DNA of 64,000 nt from Thermovorax subterraneus (GCA_021608145.1 JAKIHM010000001.1:1-64000); one strand, 5' to 3'. Numbered from the stretch's first letter, positions 12,645 to 21,228 are shown. A program made the numbers and translations. The notes: generated by a model from the sequence alone, not told the origin.

Positions 12645-12902
12645 TCATCTCGTCAAGGGGTGCGGTAGAGGCGCGGTGTATCAAGAGTAACCCGTGGAGA
12701 CGGCGGCCGGTGAAGCGGGCGAAAGGGGTCACCGCCGAAGTCCTGCAGCCGGCGGGCTGCTGGGCTGGGACTGCATCGAAGAGGTGCAGTACTGTCACCT
12801 GAAGCTGCCCGGGCTTCAGGTGGAGCGCTATCACACGCCGGGGGAAGGGAGGGTAGTGTTATTTGACCCCTAACGGCTGTGGTAGTACTACAGCCGTTTT
12901 TT
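12645..12902 (+). ncRNA. Lysine riboswitch (L-box) with terminator
   Basis: The core matches the lysine-sensing L-box: TGCGGTAGAGGCGC (12661-12674), AAGAGTAACC (12683-12692), ACCGCCGAAG (12731-12740), GGGCTGGGACTGCATCGAAG (12762-12781) and GTACTGTCAC (12789-12798). The expression platform is a terminator: AACGGCTGT (12872-12880) with ACAGCCGTT (12890-12898) and a T run. Lysine binding should stop transcription. The usual targets (lysC, lysA, transporter genes) are not present: only a 51-codon frame follows, so the switch appears orphaned. Confidence 0.88.
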
Positions 12903-12956
12903 GCATATTATTATAGTGATTCATACCTTTTCTAAACTTGAAATGGAGTGAATAAA

Positions 12957-13112
12957 ATGATTGAAGGTGACATTTTGTATTGCGAGGATATTGTGGACTT
13001 CTTGGGGAAATTGACTGACAACGAAAAAAAATATTTTTGCCAGAAAGATATGGCGGAAATTTATGCGGGCTTAATAAAGGAAATAATGTGGGTTGATATA
13101 TACAGGAAATAG
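12957..13112 (+). CDS. Small hypothetical protein behind the lysine riboswitch
   Basis: A 51-codon frame starts at ATG 12957 with a GGAG Shine-Dalgarno nine bases upstream (12945-12948) and ends at TAG 13110. The product is mostly helical and acidic (MIEGDILYCEDIVDFLGKLT at the start) with two Cys and no membrane segment. I do not recognise it. It is the only frame downstream of the lysine riboswitch terminator. Its last codons (IYRK-stop) lie inside a 22-bp perfect hairpin shared with the opposite gene. Confidence 0.55.
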   Translation: MIEGDILYCEDIVDFLGKLTDNEKKYFCQKDMAEIYAGLIKEIMWVDIYRK

Positions 13113-13144
13113 CGCACCTCCAAGGTGCGCTATTTCCTGTATAT
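13098..13144. terminator. 22-bp perfect hairpin between convergent genes
   Basis: The arm at 13098-13119 is the exact reverse complement of 13123-13144, with a 3-base loop. It covers the stop codons of both converging genes. No long T run follows on either side, so it may act as a transcript-end stabiliser as well as a terminator. Confidence 0.7.
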
Positions 13145-13372
13145 CCCATCTACGTTTTTCGCAGCGCTTCCTGCTGCCACAAACGTTTTACAGCAGGTCT
13201 CCATGCAAGTTGAGACAGGGGTCTGCGGGGCATTCGAAGCCTGCATGGCGTCAAAACTGTCGGGCATTTCATCTCCTACTTTGTCGGAAGTAATCATTAT
13301 TTCTGAAGCATCACATAAATTCCCGCTTTTCCAGTAATGGCAATTAGAAACGCTGCAGTGAATTCTGGCCAT
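13130..13372 (-). CDS. DUF1540 domain-containing protein
   Basis: An 80-residue protein with the DUF1540 cysteine pattern: MARIHCSVSNCHYWKSGNLC, then a conserved SxEIMITSD segment and, later, CMETCCKTF. DUF1540 proteins are small, probably metal-binding, and common in sporulating clostridia. AAGGAGGTATCCTG precedes ATG 13372. It is monocistronic and convergent with the 51-codon frame. Confidence 0.85.
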   Translation of the reverse strand: MARIHCSVSNCHYWKSGNLCDASEIMITSDKVGDEMPDSFDAMQASNAPQTPVSTCMETCCKTFVAAGSAAKNVDGIYRK

Positions 13373-13422
13373 CAGGATACCTCCTTTTTGTATTTTTCAA
13401 TTATAATTTTTCTTATTTGAAG

Positions 13423-14379
13423 TTAATTTATACTAACTTTTTTTTGAATAACCCCCCACACTCCGGGATCTTCCAGACCGAGGCGCCAGACCCCAATACC
13501 GCCCAGGTTATAGCGGATCGCAAGGTCTAATTTTACAGAAAAGCTTCTTGAATCTTCGAACCAGACGATGTGTCTTACGCCGTCGGCAGTATAGGTAAAA
13601 GTGGATTCCTGAGCATCTTCATCGTATAATATGGTAGCACCGTACTGCCGGGCAAGATTCACCGCTGACTGATAGGACAGGGTGCGCGGCATCCCGCCTG
13701 TTTCTACCCAGTCGTAGCCGTATACGGCCATTCCAAGTTTAATTTTGTGCGGTGGAATTTTTGTTGTGGCATATTCCAATACTTTTTTCACAAATCCTAT
13801 GGATGCTACCGGCCCTGGAGTGCTGAAGTGTTCGTCATACGCCAGGATGTATAGCTGGTCGGCAAACCGCGAAAGGATTCTGTAATCGAAGGCTCCAGAA
13901 AAAGGATGCCGGGGATTGTCTTCAAGCTGCGCGGGGACGGAAATCGTGACTCTGAATCTAGGCGAAAGCCGGCGGTACAGTTCTTCCATAAAAGTGTTAA
14001 CGTAAGACCTATCTTCAGGCGGCACGAATTCAAAATCTATGTTAATCCCTGCATAATTTTGGGTTATCAAAAGGTTTTCGATCGAAAATATGAGGTTTTC
14101 CCTGATATTGGGAGTAGTCAAAACCTCGTGAATGAGGCCGGCCATCTGAGGGTCCGAAAAATTGTGCACTATCGGCAGAATGGGGAGTTTGCTTCTACGT
14201 GCAATTAATAAAGCTTCGAATTGGGATTGGTCTACTAACATACCTTTTTCGGTTATGCCATACCAAAAGGGAATGAGAAAGTCTATTTCATAAGCGTGAA
14301 TTTCTAAAGCCTTGAGAGCCTGGCTAGTAGAAATGTAGTACCAATTATTTTCGCGGTATTTGCAATTAGAATCGTTCAA
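13423..14379 (-). CDS. Glycoside hydrolase family 18 protein (cortex-lytic/YaaH-like)
   Basis: A 318-residue GH18 TIM barrel. The catalytic segment is YAGINIDFEFV (residues about 110-120), with the final Glu as acid/base and the second Asp conserved; YILAYDEHF and LGMAVYGYDWV are the later barrel strands. It resembles the SleL/YaaH group that acts on N-acetylglucosamine linkages in spore cortex. There is no LysM domain and no signal peptide, so it could be deposited in the forespore. The start is TTG 14379, chosen because AGGAGGTAG lies 11 bases upstream. Confidence 0.85.
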   Translation of the reverse strand: MNDSNCKYRENNWYYISTSQALKALEIHAYEIDFLIPFWYGITEKGMLVDQSQFEALLIARRSKLPILPIVHNFSDPQMAGLIHEVLTTPNIRENLIFSIENLLITQNYAGINIDFEFVPPEDRSYVNTFMEELYRRLSPRFRVTISVPAQLEDNPRHPFSGAFDYRILSRFADQLYILAYDEHFSTPGPVASIGFVKKVLEYATTKIPPHKIKLGMAVYGYDWVETGGMPRTLSYQSAVNLARQYGATILYDEDAQESTFTYTADGVRHIVWFEDSRSFSVKLDLAIRYNLGGIGVWRLGLEDPGVWGVIQKKVSIN

Positions 14380-14528
14380 TATAAGACTACCTCCTCTCTG
14401 AAACTAATGAAGCCCTTCAGGATAAGGGCTGGTTTGGAAACACAGGTCTTCTTGATTTGCTTCTTTTCTAGTTATATAATATGCTGGAAGGGACACAGGG
14501 TGATAAAAATGTCCGGGAGAATTAAAAT

Positions 14529-15344
14529 ATGGAAGAGAATATGGGTAGGCTCATCGCCGTTATACTTTTTACAGCAACTATACATGCGATAGATACGCTT
14601 TCCTATTCCGTGAGACTCGCCGGAATAAAAACAAAAAGGCTAGCCATGGCTCTATCTCTTTTTAACATAATAGTATTGGTAGCGAGGACGGCCAACATGA
14701 TACAGGCGCCTCTGCTGGGGAGCATTGTAGATAAGGCCATAGCTAATGGACAAGTTAGTTTGCTACTCAAGGATTTCAGGATAATAATTTTCTCTGCTAC
14801 TTTGGGCAGTATTGTTGGGGCTGTGCTGATACCTAGCTTTGTCGAGATTTTTTCAAAGGGTATAATAGCTTTGGAGAGAGCAGGGTCTGTTCCGGTCCTA
14901 ATATCAAGTGCGTTGTACCATGGATCTTTTAAGAAAATAAAGGAGAGCTTTAAAAAACCGAGAATCAGCCTATTAAAAAGGCTTCGCCTTGATAAGATAC
15001 CTCCTACTTTCCTCATCTTAAATTTGATAATTACATCTGTATCTACTATTGGAGTTTTGTCGGCAATTTATGCAGGAGCACTTCTGCCCGATTATCGAAT
15101 AACAGCAAGCCAGCTTTCGGGGATTATAAACGGAACCGCTACCATCCTGCTGGCAGTTTTAGTGGACCCTCAGGCTGCAATGATTACTGACCAGACTCTG
15201 CAGGGCATAAGAGAAAGGCAGGAAGCAAATACGATGGTGGTGCTTTTGGTTGCGGGAAAGATTTTTGGCACGTTGTTGAGCCAGTTGATTTTTCTCCCTG
15301 CTTCCAAAATAGTCGTTTTACTAACAACTTTTTTGGTAAAGTGA
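14529..15344 (+). CDS. amj: Lipid II flippase, Amj family
   Basis: A 271-residue membrane protein with six or more hydrophobic segments. The N-terminal signature IHAIDTLSYSVRLAGIKTKR and SLFNIIVLVARTANMIQAPLLGS is typical of Amj (DUF2837, B. subtilis YdaH), an alternate to MurJ that moves lipid-linked peptidoglycan precursor across the membrane. The end LLTTFLV matches a terminal membrane helix. It has GGGAGA upstream. It is a single gene closed by a strong terminator. The function is inferred from family resemblance. Confidence 0.85.
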   Translation: MEENMGRLIAVILFTATIHAIDTLSYSVRLAGIKTKRLAMALSLFNIIVLVARTANMIQAPLLGSIVDKAIANGQVSLLLKDFRIIIFSATLGSIVGAVLIPSFVEIFSKGIIALERAGSVPVLISSALYHGSFKKIKESFKKPRISLLKRLRLDKIPPTFLILNLIITSVSTIGVLSAIYAGALLPDYRITASQLSGIINGTATILLAVLVDPQAAMITDQTLQGIRERQEANTMVVLLVAGKIFGTLLSQLIFLPASKIVVLLTTFLVK

Positions 15345-15372
15345 AAAGCGGGGTTTTAAAACCCCGCTTTTT
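15344..15372. terminator. Bidirectional terminator after amj
   Basis: AAAGCGGGGTTTT (15345-15357) pairs perfectly with AAAACCCCGCTTT, flanked by T and A runs. It serves both the amj gene and the converging permease gene. Confidence 0.9.
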
Positions 15373-15373
15373 G

Positions 15374-16762
15374 TCACATCAAAAACAGGACGGCTGCTAT
15401 TGTAGATACGATCATACCCATTATTACGGGGATGAAGTTCTTTCTAGCCAAATCAAGCACAGGCACTCCAACTATTCCGGCTACGGCTACAAGGGAGCTC
15501 CATGCAATTATGGTGCCTCCGCCGGACCAGATTGCTCCCATCTGGCCTACGGCCGCTAATGCAGATGCTACCGATTGATTTCCTGCTGCCATTGCACCTG
15601 CCAGCGTTCCGGTCATTGGCAGGCCTGAAAAACCGGATCCATCAAGTCCGGTAATTATTCCCAGGATAAGCATGCCAAAAGCTGCCAAGAATCCTTTGGC
15701 GGGTATATAGCTTGCTAGTATTTTTCCGATGTCAAAAAGGTATCCAGGAGCACCTTCGCCTAAAATTTTTGCTACTGCTTCCGGATTCCCGAGAAAGAAG
15801 AATCCTGCGATGGGAAGTATCTGTCCCATTACTTTGAAGGCGAATACAAGCCCATCGGTCAGGTGATCTGCTATCTTATCAAACCCCCCAATACCTTCCA
15901 CAAGCAGTGTAGAAATGGTCATTATCATTACTGCTGTTCCGCCTAGAAGCGCTGAAGCATCTCCTCCTCTGATGTTGAAACGGAACATGGCAAAAACTAC
16001 TGCTGCCATTGATAAAACTAAAAGTGCGACTAAAAGAGTGGCATAATTTTGGCCTTTCTTTTCACCAGTGTGAACCTGAACAACCGGGTTCGGTTCAGCT
16101 GAAGAAGATTGCTTGGCCCCTTTTAGTCCAAATGATTCAATATCTTTCCTCATCATTATATATCCTATAATAATTGCTGTAATACCGGTAATCAATGAGA
16201 GAACTGCACCGTCACTTGTAACCATAGAAACAGGGATTCCGGCGGATTTTGCCGAAAGGCCCGGAGCGCCCTGAATTATGAAGTCGCCCGATAAAGCCAT
16301 CCCCTGCCCTGCAAGTGCAAGTGCCATTGCGGCAACCATAGGAGGAAGCCCGGCTTCTATAGCTGCTGGGACGAGGAGGGTACCTATCAATGGAACTGCC
16401 GGTGTGGGCCAGAAGAAAAGGGATATTACGTAAGTTGATAAAATTAGTACAACATAACTTACGAAAGGAGATACCATCATTTTTTTCAAAGGTGAAACTA
16501 AAAGTTCATCTGCACCTGTAATGCTGAGAGACTTTAGCATAGCCATCATTAAACCAATTATGATGAATATGCTCCCGAGCTCGAAAAGGGCAGTCAGGTT
16601 TGCCTTAAAAACCACAACAACGGCTTGGACTAAAGAACCCGTGAAAATCAGTCCAATCAAGAATGTAGAAACTATACACGGGATTAAGACATTTCGCCTA
16701 AAAATCATTGTGATAACTACCGCTAATGTCCCTAAAGCATAAATCCAATGAGCTAATGTCAT
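15374..16762 (-). CDS. Secondary transporter, ion-transporter-superfamily-like permease
   Basis: A 462-residue integral membrane protein with about eleven hydrophobic segments. It has an internal two-fold look, each half with a re-entrant-type glycine/proline segment: FWPTPAVPLIGTLLVPAAIEAG and LDGSGFSGLPMTGTLAGA. This is typical of GntP/CitM/DcuC-like carriers of organic acids. The central hydrophilic loop (about residues 215-240) is basic and Ser-rich. AAAGGAGG precedes ATG 16762. The substrate cannot be told from sequence, and no partner genes adjoin it. Confidence 0.7.
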   Translation of the reverse strand: MTLAHWIYALGTLAVVITMIFRRNVLIPCIVSTFLIGLIFTGSLVQAVVVVFKANLTALFELGSIFIIIGLMMAMLKSLSITGADELLVSPLKKMMVSPFVSYVVLILSTYVISLFFWPTPAVPLIGTLLVPAAIEAGLPPMVAAMALALAGQGMALSGDFIIQGAPGLSAKSAGIPVSMVTSDGAVLSLITGITAIIIGYIMMRKDIESFGLKGAKQSSSAEPNPVVQVHTGEKKGQNYATLLVALLVLSMAAVVFAMFRFNIRGGDASALLGGTAVMIMTISTLLVEGIGGFDKIADHLTDGLVFAFKVMGQILPIAGFFFLGNPEAVAKILGEGAPGYLFDIGKILASYIPAKGFLAAFGMLILGIITGLDGSGFSGLPMTGTLAGAMAAGNQSVASALAAVGQMGAIWSGGGTIIAWSSLVAVAGIVGVPVLDLARKNFIPVIMGMIVSTIAAVLFLM

Positions 16763-17002
16763 GCGAATCCTCCTTTATAAGTTGTTCATTTCGCGGACAA
16801 TTTTTTATTTGTTATCAAAAAAATTTATTTATGTTAACCACCTCCTCATCAAAGATGAGCAAATACTTTTTACTATTAATTTCGACAAATTATCCTTTCT
16901 TCCTTCTTGTCAAAAAAATTTTTTTATAGTCATTTTTGAGTAATTATTATACTATAAATATATGCGGAAGTATACTGGGTCTTATTGTAAAATAAATGCT
17001 TA

Positions 17003-17031
17003 TTGACTATCCGTAGTAAAGGATGTAAAAT
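17003..17031 (+). promoter_or_regulatory. Promoter of tRNA-Thr
   Basis: TTGACT (17003-17008) and TAAAAT (17026-17031) with a 17-base spacer lie 12 bases before the tRNA. Confidence 0.75.
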
Positions 17032-17042
17032 ATATTGCGTGG

Positions 17043-17117
17043 GCTGATGTAGCTCAGTGGCAGAGCAGCGCACTCGTAATGCGCAGGCCGTGGGTTCGAA
17101 TCCCACCATCAGCTCCA
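17043..17117 (+). tRNA. tRNA-Thr (CGT)
   Basis: The cloverleaf is complete. GCTGATG pairs with CATCAGC, the D arm is GCTCAGTGGCAGAGC, the anticodon stem GCGCA/TGCGC holds the loop CTCGTAA with anticodon CGT at 17075-17077, and the T arm GTGGGTTCGAATCCCAC is canonical. Discriminator T and CCA are encoded (17114-17117). The integrase remnant begins about 90 bases after its 3' end, which marks it as the likely integration site of the island. Confidence 0.97.
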
Positions 17118-17133
17118 GAGAATGTAGAAAAAA

Positions 17134-17176
17134 CAAGGCTTGGGAGGTTGGAATAAAATCCCAAGCCTTTTTGTTT
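17134..17176 (+). terminator. Terminator after tRNA-Thr
   Basis: AAGGCTTGGGA (17135-17145) pairs with TCCCAAGCCTT (17159-17169), followed by Ts. Confidence 0.85.
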
Positions 17177-17205
17177 TATTCATTTGCTAATATTTTGCTA
17201 ATATG

Positions 17206-18134
17206 CTAATGAAGTTTTACTTTCTTATATATTTTCCTCGCTACTTTCTCAGCAGCCTTTTTTTGAAGTGCAGGTAATACATGAGAATATGTATTAAGAG
17301 TAATTCTTATATCTGTGTGTCCTAATCTTTCACTGACTACTTTTGGGTTTACTCCTTCTTCAAGCATAAAAGTTGCATTAGTGTGCCGTAAATCATGGAA
17401 GGGCGACGGCTTCCTGGTGTTTTAGTTTCTCTTAATTTTAGCTCACCCTCCACCCTTTGCAGTTGATGTTTGATGGATATGAATGCTTTGTCAAAATTGA
17501 TATCCTCCCATTGTAAGCCGCAAATTTCGCCTCTGCGCATACCTGTAGACATAGCCAAAATGGTAGGAATAAATAAAACATGATTTTCTTTATACAAGTA
17601 GTTTATCAATTCTGCCGCCTGGTCTTCATTAAGAGTTTTGGCTTCCTTTCGTTTTACTGACGGGGGTTCAACTGCATCAGCGGGATTTCTGATAGTTATT
17701 TCCCATTTTATTGCTTGCTCCAATGCTTTATGAATGATCCTATGGTGATATAAGACTGTAGCGGGAGAAAGCGCTAGTCCATCTCCTTCATTCATCAACC
17801 AGGTATAATATTGCTGAAGTTTAAATGGAGAAAGGTCCTTCATTTTAATACTGCCTAATTTAGGTTTTATATACAGTCGTATAATTTCTGTATATCGTCT
17901 AAGCGTGCGGGGGGCAAGCCTGGATTCGCAGTATTGTTTGACCCATTCGTCAAGAAATTCGCCAAATGTAATATCTTTCGAAAAACTATTTCTTTGTATA
18001 TATTCAGCAAGAGCCGCTTCGGCCTCTTTTTTTGTTTTAAATCCTCCGATCCACTTTTGTTTCTTCTCCCCGTTAACGTCAACGTAAAAGACTATTGTCC
18101 ATGTAGAACCTCTCTTCCTGATATGGCCACGCAT
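17206..18134 (-). pseudogene. Phage-type tyrosine integrase, internally deleted
   Basis: The N-terminal part (from ATG 18134) shows the AP2-like arm-binding domain, the SAM-like core domain and the catalytic Arg in STGMRRGEICGLQW, running to KTPGSRRP at about 17406. The remaining catalytic residues, HDLRHTNATFML, RLGHTDIRITLNTYSHV and the basic tail, are read in a different frame down to TAG 17206. Compared with relatives, about 60-70 residues between KTPGSR and the HxxR box are missing, together with a frame change. The gene points toward tRNA-Thr, as expected for an element integrated at its 3' end. The product should be inactive. Confidence 0.88.
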
Positions 18135-18223
18135 TTTTTATTTCTCCTGAACTTATGTTCGATATGAGGAAAATTTTTTATTAAAAATTTGTTAAAAAGA
18201 AGGATTTTTTATTGAGAATGTAG

Positions 18224-18307
18224 TATAATAATAATAGGCCATCTGAACCGGGGCCTTTCCCCGGTGTAGGATGGTCCCCCCAAAAACCCCTTTAAAAGGG
18301 GTTTTTT
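18224..18307 (+). ncRNA. Candidate small structured RNA next to DUF3800
   Basis: A TATAAT at 18224-18229 is followed by nested stems: GGCCATC (18237-18243) with GATGGTC (18270-18276, one G-U pair), and ACCGGGG (18247-18253) with CCCCGGT (18259-18265). A terminator AAAAACCCC (18282-18290) / GGGGTTTTTT (18298-18307) closes the unit, giving an RNA of about 70 nt. It lies on the + strand, converging with the DUF3800 gene whose stop is inside the terminator. Structured RNA motifs have been reported beside DUF3800 genes; whether this belongs to one of them is untested. Confidence 0.55.
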
Positions 18308-19080
18308 ATTGTACTGTTCGGACAACCTTCGCACTGTCCCGGCCAGCAAACAATTCCTTTTTTCCCGCCTTTTAACTTAGATACTTCGGCTACAAGTACA
18401 TTGCTTGAATCTAATATTGGATAAAGCGTATCATACCCTCTTGCCGGGGTTATGTATTTATGTAAAGCATATGCATTCATGTCTGAAAGCTGGATGAAAT
18501 ATGATGATACAGAATTTCTTGCAGAAGGATCTTCAAGAATGTTTAAAATGCGGTAATCTGTATAAAATTCTCCTGTAAAATTACTTTTTACGGGATTATA
18601 ACGTCGCATTTTCCTTTGAAGTTGGGTGACGAATTTTATATAGCCATCATCTGGGAAAACCATGCCTCTTTCTCCAGCAGACTGCAAAAAACGTTGGAAT
18701 CTTTCTAATAAAGACTGCCATGCGAGTTCTTTGGGATCACGAGTATGTGGGTAACTTTTGTTAACGCAAACGAATAAAGTTTTAAAATAACCGCTGGTTA
18801 CTTCAAAATTTAGAATTTTTTTATAAATTTCTAAGCGCACTTCAGGTTTAATTTTTTTCTCATAGAATTCCCCTTTGTTTTTGTAAAAGTACTTCCCTTT
18901 CAACTCTGTTCTTACTCTGATACCGTGTTCCTTTTTTAATTCCTTTCGTAGCTTTATTATTCCATCTAATGCATCAAACCAAGCATTTGAATGGACAATA
19001 AGGCCATTTAGAATAAAATGAGTTGTAGGACTGTTTATAAGCCCTGGATCACCTGATTCATCCACATAAAGCAAATACAT
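18292..19080 (-). CDS. DUF3800 domain-containing protein
   Basis: A 262-residue protein beginning MYLLYVDESGDPGL, the DESGD signature of DUF3800, thought to form an RNase H-like fold. Later acidic positions are in FYTDYRILNILEDP and IQLSDMNAYALHKY. DUF3800 genes are frequent in mobile islands and their function is not established. AAAGGAGG precedes ATG 19080. The last codons overlap a terminator-like hairpin. Confidence 0.85.
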   Translation of the reverse strand: MYLLYVDESGDPGLINSPTTHFILNGLIVHSNAWFDALDGIIKLRKELKKEHGIRVRTELKGKYFYKNKGEFYEKKIKPEVRLEIYKKILNFEVTSGYFKTLFVCVNKSYPHTRDPKELAWQSLLERFQRFLQSAGERGMVFPDDGYIKFVTQLQRKMRRYNPVKSNFTGEFYTDYRILNILEDPSARNSVSSYFIQLSDMNAYALHKYITPARGYDTLYPILDSSNVLVAEVSKLKGGKKGIVCWPGQCEGCPNSTIKNPF

Positions 19081-19192
19081 ATAGCTCTATCCTCCTTTTA
19101 AGATATGCATAAACTTAATGTATTTAATAAATGATATCACCTTTTACGTCGGATATATGTTCGCTATGAAAGCCTTAATAAAAACCTATCTT

Positions 19193-19285
19193 TCAATAGG
19201 TATTCAGCTTATACTTCACCAATTCCTCCGGCACCCCGAGCCAGCGACTCATTTCGGGGATGCTCCAGTCTCTTCGCTTTGAATA
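19193..19285 (-). pseudogene. C-terminal remnant of an ImmA/IrrE-like peptidase
   Basis: About 27 codons read RRDWSIPEMSRWLGVPEELV and on to a TGA at 19193-19195. This is the terminal helix-turn-helix-like tail seen in ImmA/IrrE peptidases, very similar to the tail of the gene at 20250-20694. No upstream part is present, since the HIRAN gene begins nearby. It is a leftover of deletion or duplication. Confidence 0.55.
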
Positions 19286-19305
19286 TTAACAAAAGCTATC
19301 CAGCT

Positions 19306-20217
19306 TCACTCCGCTCTCATCTGTTCTAGTTTCTTGCGAACTGTTTCAAGCCGTTTGAAAAATTGTGGAGGTGTAGCACCTGGCCCAATTTTTTGTTTAG
19401 AAAAACGTTCCAATATTTCTAGTTCCTTAGTCAAATTTTTTTGTCGCCTATAAATAATAGCCAATTGTTCATAATACCACGGGGCAACTGCCCAATCCTT
19501 TTCTATGCTTTCGCTTTCAACAGCCTCAATTAATGCTATTAGTAACTTTTCGGCCTTTTCATATTCGCCTGCGCGTTTCAATTGCTTCACTAAATCAACA
19601 TACTCTGTATAGTATTTTCCTTGATAATAACCCGGCTTTTCAGTTTTGGATCTTGGGGGAAAATCTAGAGTAACAAAAGAAGCTATCTGCGGTGGTTTGT
19701 TAATTTCTTTATCAGATGGGGGCCAAGGTACCTGATAGGATTGTCTGAGAGCATTTGTTATTTCGATAACGGGGCCTTTAGTTATTCTTTTATTTAGCCA
19801 AATATGTACGCCAAGGGTGGGTGCAGCAAAACTGCCACCTCTTATTACCCCAGCTACCTGAAACGAAGTGACATTGAGCAAATCCATAACAAATGCTAGT
19901 TTAGCCGCAAATTCTTTTGCGATGTATCCAACGTGTAATCCTTCCACCTCTACTCTGATAGCGTTAGGGTCATATTTGTTGTTTGGTTCTCTTACAAGCG
20001 TAACCGCTTTTGGGATTAAATAACCATTTTCACGTGGTTTACCAGCGAATGTACGTAAATTCTTCTGTCGATAAGATTCTCCCCTTACTAAGTCTAGAGG
20101 AGCTTCCCATGAACGCCACTCTTCTGTTTCAATCCAATTTGGCGAAATATTAGAATCGGCTATTTTTATTTTTGGCTTTAATACTATTCGGTATAAAAAA
20201 TTTTTTAGTACCCCCAT
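19306..20217 (-). CDS. HIRAN-domain protein with C-terminal helical repeat
   Basis: A 303-residue protein. Residues about 38-140 form a HIRAN domain: LVRGESYRQKNLRTFAG, LVREPNNKYDPNAIRVEVEG and VGYIAKEFA are its landmarks. HIRAN binds DNA or 3' ends and is found in repair and mobile-element proteins. The C-terminal third (about 205-300) is helical, with a TPR-like pair around EYEKAEKLLIALIEA and WYYEQLAIIYRRQKNLTKE. ATG 20217 follows AAGGGG. Its job in the island is unknown. Confidence 0.82.
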   Translation of the reverse strand: MGVLKNFLYRIVLKPKIKIADSNISPNWIETEEWRSWEAPLDLVRGESYRQKNLRTFAGKPRENGYLIPKAVTLVREPNNKYDPNAIRVEVEGLHVGYIAKEFAAKLAFVMDLLNVTSFQVAGVIRGGSFAAPTLGVHIWLNKRITKGPVIEITNALRQSYQVPWPPSDKEINKPPQIASFVTLDFPPRSKTEKPGYYQGKYYTEYVDLVKQLKRAGEYEKAEKLLIALIEAVESESIEKDWAVAPWYYEQLAIIYRRQKNLTKELEILERFSKQKIGPGATPPQFFKRLETVRKKLEQMRAE

Positions 20218-20310
20218 TGAATTGCCCCTTTCAGTACAAAACTATCTTTTTATTTGAAAACAAATTTATATTTTACTAATTCTTCTAGTACCCCGTAATA
20301 GCTGCTTATT

Positions 20311-20694
20311 TCAGAATATATCCATATCTTTGTGAATTTCTTCCTCATCAATTATCAATTCTGCGGCGAATTTATTTGCCTCTATTTCGAATCTGTTTAT
20401 AGAATATAATGTGTAATTTCTCAAGAAAGTGCAGTTTAATTTACGATGTAGAATAGCATGTCCGAGTTCATGAGCACATATCACATTCTTTTGCGTGGAT
20501 GACAGCGATTTGTTAATAAAGATAACTTTGTTTCGCTTGATATATTTATAGAAGCGGTATATATTACCGAGAGGCCTTTGTACAACGACAATATCGTTAT
20601 AATCTGCTATTACAAAAGGATTTCTTGTATTGCATTTTCTTATAAAATAAAGGACGGTTTTCTTTATCTGCTCAAATGATTGCAAAGAAATCAC
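20311..20694 (-). CDS. ImmA/IrrE-family metallopeptidase, C-terminus frameshifted
   Basis: A 127-residue product starting at GTG 20694 with the zinc-protease motif HELGHAI (HExxH) and the downstream EIEANKFAAELIIDEEEI, diagnostic of ImmA/IrrE. These peptidases cleave partner repressors and derepress mobile elements. The normal C-terminal tail (SEISSYYGVLEELVKYKF, 20250-20310) is in another frame because of an indel near 20315, so the protein ends early at DMDIF. The catalytic core is intact. It is 11 bases after the XRE repressor gene on the same strand, a typical repressor/antirepressor pair. Confidence 0.82.
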   Translation of the reverse strand: MISLQSFEQIKKTVLYFIRKCNTRNPFVIADYNDIVVVQRPLGNIYRFYKYIKRNKVIFINKSLSSTQKNVICAHELGHAILHRKLNCTFLRNYTLYSINRFEIEANKFAAELIIDEEEIHKDMDIF

Positions 20695-20705
20695 CGTCCT
20701 TTGTT

Positions 20706-21188
20706 TTATTTCTTCCTGTATTTTTTAGGTGTATATTTTTCTTTGTTTCTCTGTTTCACGATGCGGAGTCCAAATTCAATGGCTTCTCTTAGAAGCTTTT
20801 TATCTTCATCTGTTAGTGGTTCGTTGTAAAACATAAGCCCCTCGGAATGCTCTAAATCATTCATGATTTTTTCGAGGTCTTTGGCTATGTCTTTTTCGTC
20901 TTTTGGGGTTAGTTCTAATTTGTCGTTTATGTTGGGTTTAGTATTGGGATTTATATCTATCCACTCATCAGTTTCTAAATATCCGGCTATTCTCATTAAC
21001 TCTTCATATGACACTCTTAGTGCTTCAGAAATTTTTTTTAAAATTTCTGGTGAAGGTTCGCGTAACCCCCGTTCAATGCGAGATATATGCGCTGCACTTA
21101 CTTTTGAATACAATGCGAGCTGATTTATAGAAAGTTCTTTTTTTTCTCGTATTTTTCTTATATATTCCCCTATCTTCAACGGAATCAC
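20706..21188 (-). CDS. XRE-family (cI/ImmR-like) repressor
   Basis: A 160-residue protein with an N-terminal helix-turn-helix (residues 5-62): IGEYIRKIREKKELSINQLA, then SKVSAAHISRIERGLREPSP. The C-terminal half is charged and could be the cleavage or dimerisation part. It starts at GTG 21188 with weak ribosome binding, divergent from the nurA gene. The pair with ImmA/IrrE resembles the ImmR-ImmA switch of ICEBs1 or prophage immunity genes. Confidence 0.88.
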   Translation of the reverse strand: MIPLKIGEYIRKIREKKELSINQLALYSKVSAAHISRIERGLREPSPEILKKISEALRVSYEELMRIAGYLETDEWIDINPNTKPNINDKLELTPKDEKDIAKDLEKIMNDLEHSEGLMFYNEPLTDEDKKLLREAIEFGLRIVKQRNKEKYTPKKYRKK

Positions 21189-21214
21189 CGTCCAATTCCA
21201 TTTTATATTGTGTA

Positions 21215-21228
21215 TTGCCTCATGGCAA
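21215..21228. promoter_or_regulatory. Candidate repressor operator
   Basis: TTGCC-TCAT-GGCAA is a perfect dyad in the divergent region between the XRE repressor and nurA. A related half-site (ATGGCAAAA) lies in the nurA promoter at about 21265-21273. Binding by the XRE protein is inferred from position only. Confidence 0.4.
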
